This document shows positions 58,240 to 64,000 of a stretch of DNA of 64,000 bases, piece after piece. The position numbers and the translations under genes were made by a program. The DNA lies in NCBI GenBank assembly GCA_038236905.1, contig JBBRZG010000002.1, forward strand, positions 1 to 64,000, given 5' to 3'. This DNA comes from UKL13-2 sp038236905 (GTDB lineage: Bacteria > Pseudomonadota > Gammaproteobacteria > Burkholderiales > Usitatibacteraceae). Each line of letters starts with the position of its first letter. Position 1 is the stretch's first letter. A model generated the notes under the pieces. It had not been told where the DNA came from and ran no database searches. It saw only the letters and a list, made by a program, of their open reading frames with translations.

Positions 58240-59014
58240 ATGCGAATAGCGCTTATTAGGTATCCAAGATCGGGGAATAATTGGCTTTGATAAATGCTGG
58301 CCAGCGCTTTAGATCTAGACCAACTCACAGTTCACAATCCTAATGACGTGCAATGGGCAAATTTGCCTAAACGAGTCATTTTGCAGCTTCACTGGAATAG
58401 AACAGACGACTTTTGAATCTACTTATCTCGCATAACTTTCGCATCATTACTATTGCTCGTCATCCGCTAGACACTCTGCTTTCAAATCTACAGTTTTCAT
58501 CAAGTGAGCTACAAACCGCCCGCTGGCTTGAGGGTGCGGGTGGAGGTGAAATGTCAATTCACAACCAGTTGCCATCTTCATCGGCCTTCCTCTCTTATTG
58601 CGAAAGCGCACGAGCTCAAGCATTGCTCGGCGTAACCACGAGCTGGTGGGCGCAATCAGGAGCCACTATGGTCAAATACGAAAATCTAGTTGAGGACTTG
58701 AATTATTCACTTGAAAATGTATTTTAAGATTTAGGCGGTAAAGATATTGCAAATCGAGTCGACTTAGAGTTCTTTTCGCTGGAAAAATTGCGGATGGCAT
58801 CAACAAACAATCACTTTTGGCAACGTCGTCCGGGGCTATGGCGTAGTTTGTTTACAATTGGTGATGCAATTAGGCTCAGAGACTTTCACAGCAAAGTCTT
58901 CGCCGCTATTGGATATTCTCTTGAAGATGAGCACGGTGTTGGTGAAGCCAACACCGTTGAGGCAATCGACAAAAATTGGGTCGCTCTCGCGCACAAAGTG
59001 AGCGAAGGCGTTTA
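58240..59014 (+). pseudogene. Sulfotransferase pseudogene (several lesions)
   Basis: Starting at ATG 58240 the sequence reads MRIALIRYPRSGNNWL, the 5'-phosphosulfate-binding motif of sulfotransferases, then meets adjacent TGA and TAA stops at 58288-58293. The same frame continues as LASALDLDQLTVHN to NRTDDF, where a one-base loss near 58410 shifts the frame. The shifted frame gives IITIARHPLDTLLSNLQF, the 3'-phosphate-binding motif. A TAA at 58725-58727 interrupts again, and the final part reads NHFWQRRPGLWRSLFTIGD to the end at 59014. Joined together this is a complete sulfotransferase of about 255 residues. It lies in the polysaccharide locus and probably once sulfated the glycan. Confidence 0.82.
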
Positions 59015-59563
59015 GACCAAAAGTGTGCGTGAGGATATAACCGTGCTTGAATTGGTTCTCGACTACGGCGGCGCAAACGCTAGATTAGCGTAGCAATTTA
59101 AGCATCGACACACACGGCTGGAACGTAGAGTACGTGAATGTTTAGTTTGCGCGCAAAGAGGCAGAGACTTGTCTTTGGCCTGATATGGGTGGCTAGATTC
59201 GCTGATCGATTCGGCTAAGGTCCCATTCTCCTAATGGGAAAGTAATGACATTTATTTGAAGCAAGCCTCTGAGGAAGTAAATATCAACTGTTCTTTATGT
59301 AGAGATATAGGATTTAGATGCGCATCAGCGGCTTTTAAAGGTTTACTTAAGAACGTTACTGTCACGGTTTTTATAATACAGTCGTATTTACATAGTCTAT
59401 AAGTTTGGGCGTTTTTGAGCATATGATTCTCTGGAAATTCGCAAACGATGACGCCAAAATCGCGGAAATTTTTACTATGGCTGGCTTGGGAAGCTCAAAT
59501 CTTCCGATTCTTAAATTGAAATAAATAAATCCAAAAGTGCCTAATCACCTGGCGCAATAGAGT
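59015..59563. other. Intergenic region after the sulfotransferase remnant
   Basis: These 549 bases are AT-rich and interrupted by stops in all frames. They may contain further decayed coding sequence, but nothing could be recognised. The next gene starts at 59564. Confidence 0.4.
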
Positions 59564-60757
59564 ATGAACTTGCTCACCTTAAGTACGTTTCCATTTGACA
59601 AGCCGCGCCACGGTGGGCAGCAAAGGCTGTCGAGCATCGTTAAAAAGTACAAATCACTTGGGCATGTGGTCCAATCGATCGGCGTTCTCGGTTCGCGAAT
59701 ATACGACAATCAAGCAGGCTTTCTAAGCTGTCCTGCGGACGACGTGCTCTCTGAGCAGGTAAAAAACACACTTTTCATGGAAGACTTAGCCATCGGTAGA
59801 TTGTTTGCGAGTTCTGATGATTATTTTTCGCGCTTAGCGAATAACATTAGCGTCACCCCGGATGTCATTCATGTAGAACTTCCCTGGCTTTTTGATTTTG
59901 CGCTTCGTTACAGGAAGATGATTGGAAAAAAAGAAATCAAGATAATTTATGGTTCGGAAAACATTGAACATAAACTCAAGTACGCACTTCTAAGGCCTCA
60001 TCTTCCCGAAATTGACGCCGCTGGCGCTTCGGATCAAGCATTGCAATGCGAATTGTCTGCAATCAAAAACGCTGACGCTATTTGTTGTGTGTCGCAGCAA
60101 GATTTGGAATGGACAAAGCAATTCACTGCCGCGCGTTGCGTAGTCGCTTCGAATGGGGTGAATCAACGGGAGGTCACAGTTGCGGGGATTCAATCAGCGA
60201 GTCGCATTACTGACAACAAAAAATTTGCACTTTATTGCGCTAGCGGGTATCCGCCAAACGTAACTGGTTTTTTCGATATATTTGGTGCTGGACTCGGATC
60301 TATCGCGCCAGATCAATTGTTGGTCGTGGCCGGTAGCGCTGGGCCAAGTATTCAATCCCATCGATTAGCATCAAGGATAGCTGGAATCACTTCGAAGCTT
60401 AGGGTGGTCGGAGAGGTTGACGAACCAACGCTTCAAGGGCTCTTGAACGCGGCTCACGTAATTGTTTTGCCAATTACTCAAGGTGAGGGCACGAATCTAA
60501 AAACTGCCGAAGCGCTATGGGCAAAAAAATACATTGTTGCCACGACCAAAGCCATGCGTGGATTCGAACCTTTCACGCGCGCGCAAGGCTTGTTTGTAAA
60601 CGATAGGCCGAGTGATTTTTTACAATCTTTACAAACGGCGATGAGCGCGGCGCCTTGCGACAAAAAGGTGCAGGAGTCCCCAAGCCGCGAAGCGGTACTG
60701 TGGGAACACACACTGCGCTCTTTGCCCGACTTGCTTAAATTACCCGGCCGCCCATGA
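59564..60757 (+). CDS. GT4-type glycosyltransferase
   Basis: A 397-residue GT-B enzyme. The N-terminus NLLTLSTFPFDKPRHGGQQR has the acceptor-domain glycine turn. VIHVELPWLFDF, GSENIEHKLKY and ADAICCVSQQDLEWTK are typical of GT4 enzymes, as is the donor site HVIVLPITQGEGTNLKTAEA. The last four bases overlap the next gene (ATGA), so the two are coupled. Donor and acceptor are unknown; surface glycan assembly is inferred from context. Confidence 0.9.
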   Translation: MNLLTLSTFPFDKPRHGGQQRLSSIVKKYKSLGHVVQSIGVLGSRIYDNQAGFLSCPADDVLSEQVKNTLFMEDLAIGRLFASSDDYFSRLANNISVTPDVIHVELPWLFDFALRYRKMIGKKEIKIIYGSENIEHKLKYALLRPHLPEIDAAGASDQALQCELSAIKNADAICCVSQQDLEWTKQFTAARCVVASNGVNQREVTVAGIQSASRITDNKKFALYCASGYPPNVTGFFDIFGAGLGSIAPDQLLVVAGSAGPSIQSHRLASRIAGITSKLRVVGEVDEPTLQGLLNAAHVIVLPITQGEGTNLKTAEALWAKKYIVATTKAMRGFEPFTRAQGLFVNDRPSDFLQSLQTAMSAAPCDKKVQESPSREAVLWEHTLRSLPDLLKLPGRP

Positions 60758-62481
60758 GTACCAGCTTGCAGAGTTTAAACGCGGACTTTATTGTCTGGAT
60801 GAACGTAACAACAAGCGCTGAATGGTCGAGACCAGCGGTCGGCATTGTCAGGGTGGAGCAGTCATTGGCTCAGGCACTTCAGGATTTGCTTGGGGATGGC
60901 CGCTTTAAGCGTTGTGTATGGCAAGACGGACGATTCATGGAGCGTCTTGATTTTAAGGAAACTAATTTAGCTATCAATGCGGTGATGGACTCCATTTTGC
61001 CAAAGACGCCTGCGTTCGAATCGAGTAGGCGGTTTTTACAAAGAGCGCTAGAGCGATATTCTGATAGCGTAACCCTTTCGGACGTTGATAACGGGGGCGC
61101 CATGGAAGTTTCAATTCCATACGAAAATGAATTTTCAATGGAGCCTCGACCGGGCGATGTGCTTATTTCAGTTGGGCTAGACTGGGATAAGCCCTACGCG
61201 AACGAATTTTTTACGATCAAGAAAAAACGGGGAGTGCACGTTATCACCTGTTGTTACGACCTCATTCCCGTGCTTTTCCCACAATATTGCGTGGGTGATG
61301 TCGCCCCCCGTTTTAGAGAGTATTTCTCATCGTTAACATGGGGATCTGCTGGGGTTTTGTGCATATCGGAGCAAACTAAAAGTGATTATTTGGCTCTGTG
61401 TCAGTCATCGGGGGCACCTGCAGTAGACACCTGCGTCATGCCGCTGGGCGACACTTTGCCTGGCAGTAATGTTGAGGTAACGAAAGAAGCCGCAGCGCTA
61501 AAGGGGCTACGTTTTTTACTTTTTGTTTCTACGATCGAGCGACGCAAAAACCACGAAGTACTTTATCGGGCCTACCGTATCCTCTGCGAAAAAGGGCACC
61601 AAGATACCCTACCAAAATTGGTTTTTGTCGGTATGCCTGGGTGGGGGGTTGGAGATTTACTTAAAGACATTGAGCTCGACCCAATGACGCAGGACTTGAT
61701 CGTACAGCTCAACCACGTCTCGGACGACGATTTGAATTGGCTCTATCGTAACGCGTTTTTTTGCGTTTATCCTTCGTTGTACGAGGGGTGGGGATTGCCG
61801 GTAGCGGAGGCGCTTGTGCACGGTAAGGCGGTGATAAGTTCGGACAAAGGCTCGTTGCCCGAGGTCGGCGGCGATCTCGTTAAATATCTATCTCCATGGG
61901 ACGCGGATGCCTGGGCAAATGCGATATTGGAAATGTGTTTAAATCCAGAAAAGGTCGCTTCGATTGAATCAAAAGTAAAGGCAGAATATCAAAAGCGTAC
62001 TTGGAAACAATGTGCGGAAGTCGTGAATGCATTTGCTAAATCTGTTGTTGAGAAACAACAGCGATTTCCACTTGCCTTATTTCCAGGCTATGACTTTAGC
62101 AGCGAAGTCGGTATTCATGTGGGGCCATCATTGTTCAACATGGATAAACGCGGATACCTAATGCATGGGCCATATTGGGCGCTTGGCCCCGGCAAATACA
62201 GAATTGAATTGTTCGGTCGGGCGATTGATAAATCGGCAACACTAATAATAGATTTTTTATCGGATGGCGCATCGCGGGTTTTTTACGTGCGACACGTGAC
62301 TCTCGAGCCTACTGAAGACGCAAGCTCGAAACCAAGTGGCCTAGCCAGTACCGCCTTGATACATTCATTTGATATCTCTGTGGGCGGGTTGATAAACGAC
62401 TTCGAAATTCGTTGTTTTGTTCGAGCCGGAAATGTGGAGCTCACACGCGTCAATATTCTGGACCAAACAGCAACGCGTTAG
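60754..62481 (+). CDS. GT4 glycosyltransferase with extra C-terminal beta domain
   Basis: A 575-residue protein. Residues 1-440 form a GT4 enzyme with VGIVRVEQSLAQAL, VITCCYDLIPVLFPQYC, LFVSTIERRKNHEVLYRA and the donor motif YPSLYEGWGLPVAEAL. Residues 450-575 (SEVGIHVGPSLFNMDKRGYL, GPGKYRIELFGRA, FEIRCFVRAGNVELTRV) look like a jelly-roll carbohydrate-binding module, as seen at the end of some O-antigen transferases. The first part resembles the enzyme at 52790-53998. It is coupled to the preceding GT by ATGA. Confidence 0.9.
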   Translation: MSTSLQSLNADFIVWMNVTTSAEWSRPAVGIVRVEQSLAQALQDLLGDGRFKRCVWQDGRFMERLDFKETNLAINAVMDSILPKTPAFESSRRFLQRALERYSDSVTLSDVDNGGAMEVSIPYENEFSMEPRPGDVLISVGLDWDKPYANEFFTIKKKRGVHVITCCYDLIPVLFPQYCVGDVAPRFREYFSSLTWGSAGVLCISEQTKSDYLALCQSSGAPAVDTCVMPLGDTLPGSNVEVTKEAAALKGLRFLLFVSTIERRKNHEVLYRAYRILCEKGHQDTLPKLVFVGMPGWGVGDLLKDIELDPMTQDLIVQLNHVSDDDLNWLYRNAFFCVYPSLYEGWGLPVAEALVHGKAVISSDKGSLPEVGGDLVKYLSPWDADAWANAILEMCLNPEKVASIESKVKAEYQKRTWKQCAEVVNAFAKSVVEKQQRFPLALFPGYDFSSEVGIHVGPSLFNMDKRGYLMHGPYWALGPGKYRIELFGRAIDKSATLIIDFLSDGASRVFYVRHVTLEPTEDASSKPSGLASTALIHSFDISVGGLINDFEIRCFVRAGNVELTRVNILDQTATR

Positions 62482-62542
62482 CGTGTTCATATTTTGATCC
62501 TAGAGACATCGAGCAAATACGAGGCGACCCTGATGAAAAAGT

Positions 62543-63268
62543 TTGTGGGAAAACGAGATGGACTTTGAAGCGAGGCTAGAGGCGTTTTACTGCCAATTGG
62601 ATCTGGAGGGCACAACTGTCATTGACATCGGCGCCCATATTGGAAGACATGCTATTCCTTTGGCAAAAAAAATAGGGCCGGCTGGCCTACTTTACGCATT
62701 TGAGCCCATCCCGGTGATCCGAAACCGATTGAGCGAATATATTTACGCCAGTGGCCTGAACAATGTGGTGGTGCTGCCTTTTGCGTTATCCACCAAGCGT
62801 GAAGTTGCAGACTTCACCTATATTCCAAACTTGCCGGAAGAATCTGGCCTGAAAGAGCGTCGCATATACAACGACGTTCCGAGTGAATTTCAAAAAATCA
62901 AAGTAGGTGTTTTTCGGCTGGATGAACTAATACCACTAGGCAGTGAAATTAGCTTTCTCAAGATCGATGTTGAAGGCGGCGAGCTCGATGTATTCGTTGG
63001 CGCAAGTCAGCTTCTAGAGGCGTCTCGCCCTATCGTCGCATTTGAATGTGGGGCGGCTTCTTTTTTGGGGTATCACGAGGCCCCCGACCGCATATTTGAA
63101 ATTTTTCATACGCTGGGATATCAAATATTTGCCATCACCGGGGAACGCATGTTCACAAAAGAGGAATTCTATAAAGCCGCCTACGCTCAAAACTTTTGGG
63201 ACTATATTGCGTTTCCGCCTGGCAAAGCAGATTTGGCAAGTTTCCTCACAAATCTATTATTTGCGTAG
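62543..63268 (+). CDS. FkbM-family methyltransferase
   Basis: A 241-residue protein with TVIDIGAHIGRHAIPLA (SAM-binding loop), LYAFEPIPVIRNRLSEYI, VVLPFALSTKREVADFTYIP and SFLKIDVEGGELDVFVGASQ, all diagnostic of FkbM-type O-methyltransferases. The first codon is TTG 62543; ATG 62558 is an alternative. Just upstream, another frame encodes a coding-like FDPRDIEQIRGDPDEKV, which suggests the original N-terminus has been lost by a frameshift. It lies after the GT4 genes and probably methylates a sugar of the glycan. Confidence 0.88.
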   Translation: MWENEMDFEARLEAFYCQLDLEGTTVIDIGAHIGRHAIPLAKKIGPAGLLYAFEPIPVIRNRLSEYIYASGLNNVVVLPFALSTKREVADFTYIPNLPEESGLKERRIYNDVPSEFQKIKVGVFRLDELIPLGSEISFLKIDVEGGELDVFVGASQLLEASRPIVAFECGAASFLGYHEAPDRIFEIFHTLGYQIFAITGERMFTKEEFYKAAYAQNFWDYIAFPPGKADLASFLTNLLFA

Positions 63269-63664
63269 CCTCAAACTACGCATTTGTTCTTTATTTTTTC
63301 ACGTGGCGTACTGATTGAACGTACAACACAACTCCTAGCGTGCGCAAAAGCGCATCATTTAGCTTGGTTTGTCCGGATTCACGGGTATGACTTACCAATG
63401 CAGCACCCTCAGTGCCGATTGAGCGACCTCTCGGCCTAAACGCTACTTCCTGTGGCTATTATTTCCGCTTTTGGCAGCCAAATAGTTTTGGTATAGAGCC
63501 TTCGCGGCCTAGCGCTCTCATCCCTCGGCATCAGACTTATCCCGATACCCTGATCACGGTATAGCAATCCACTGATTATTCTCTAATACTCAAATGCGAA
63601 AGTCGGCGGGATCGAGGTTAGAACACCTAACGTAGCGCCAATTCGTCCACAAAAGGAAAATAAA
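63269..63664. other. Intergenic region
   Basis: These 396 bases follow the polysaccharide locus and contain no supported gene. The 129-codon minus-strand frame that starts at 63972 is antisense to the secreted-protein gene and is rejected. AAAGGAAA near 63653 is the ribosome site of the next gene. Confidence 0.5.
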
Positions 63665-64000
63665 ATGCGCAAGGTACAAGTGATTTCAGGAGTATTAGCG
63701 GCGTTGTTAGCCAGTGCAGGCATGATTGCAACTGTGTCGGTAGCACACGCGGTCACGATGCAAGAGGCCGGCATTGGCATCGGTTCCACGAACGACGCAC
63801 TATTCGCGATTGAGAACAATCGCGTCAGTATTGTTGATCGGATTCTGTCGAATTTTGATGCCCAAATAAAGGCGGGTGCCAATAGTGCGTCCAGCGTTCG
63901 CGCCAGCTTACTCGGCCTACGCGCAGACCAGCTGCTATCAGCGAGCCTATCTAATTCCCTGCCGGACGTCATGCTGATTTTGGCCGAGCCGGTCGCCGTC
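63665..64000 (+). CDS. Secreted protein of unknown function, 5' part
   Basis: The frame is open from ATG 63665 to the window end (112 codons, no stop). AAAGGAAA lies nine bases upstream. A signal peptide (RKVQVISGVLAALLASAG to VSVAHA) precedes a mature region that starts VTMQEAGIGIGSTNDALFAI and continues with mixed alpha/beta-like sequence (SIVDRILSNFDAQIKAG, ASLLGLRADQLLSA). No family is recognised. The start of a new region past the polysaccharide locus is possible. Confidence 0.7.
   Translation, partial: MRKVQVISGVLAALLASAGMIATVSVAHAVTMQEAGIGIGSTNDALFAIENNRVSIVDRILSNFDAQIKAGANSASSVRASLLGLRADQLLSASLSNSLPDVMLILAEPVAV

Overview
The window looks like a chromosomal segment of a betaproteobacterium (order not resolved; the gene order resembles Burkholderiales/Nitrosomonadales) of intermediate GC content. 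The evidence is two conserved housekeeping blocks. One is gpsA-SH3-secB-grxC-rhodanese, divergent from gpmA-envC-ctpA-moeB/thiF-like. The other is tsaD, divergent from the macromolecular-synthesis block rpsU-yqeY-dnaG-rpoD, followed by a CAU-anticodon tRNA. No rRNA, CRISPR array, integrase or transposase was seen.

Layout. 0-2.7 kb: end of a peroxiredoxin-like gene, a short chlorite-dismutase-family haem protein, a small SRA/DUF-like protein and a secreted alpha/beta hydrolase. 3-18.5 kb: the housekeeping core. 18.5-19.2 kb: a gene-poor stretch with a possible receiver-domain remnant, then the tRNA. 19.4-28.8 kb: a translationally coupled pair, one giant reducing type I PKS (KS-AT-DH-degenerate MT/pseudoKR-ER-KR-ACP, no thioesterase) and a PLP-dependent alpha-oxoamine synthase. 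This is the logic by which fungal fumonisin-type sphingoid analogues are made, and it is the most interesting system here. 28.8-30.6 kb: mostly non-coding or decayed DNA with a few very small genes.

30.6-40.6 kb: a minus-strand accessory block of secreted or membrane proteins of unknown role. Several share one design: signal peptide, Pro-rich linker, beta-sandwich. Three carry related CARDB-like domains, two share a Cys-Cys motif, and one is CsgG-like. 40.7-44.5 kb: an ECF sigma factor followed by a transmembrane Ser/Thr kinase with TPR-like repeats, a plausible signalling pair. 44.8-49 kb: a DUF3455 lipoprotein, a GT1 glycosyltransferase, a small lipoprotein and a secreted FG-GAP/VCBS protein with seven 48-residue repeats.

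49.2-63.3 kb: a surface-polysaccharide locus. On the minus strand a tightly overlapping operon runs GT4, KpsS-like protein, SDR, LTA-synthase-type phosphoglycerol transferase. On the plus strand there are a glycosyltransferase/methyltransferase fusion, a Wza-type export lipoprotein, a sulfotransferase pseudogene with several lesions, two further GT4 enzymes and an FkbM methyltransferase. A pentanucleotide microsatellite lies in the divergent intergenic region. The window ends inside a secreted protein of unknown function.

All assignments are by reading motifs in the sequence; no database search was run.
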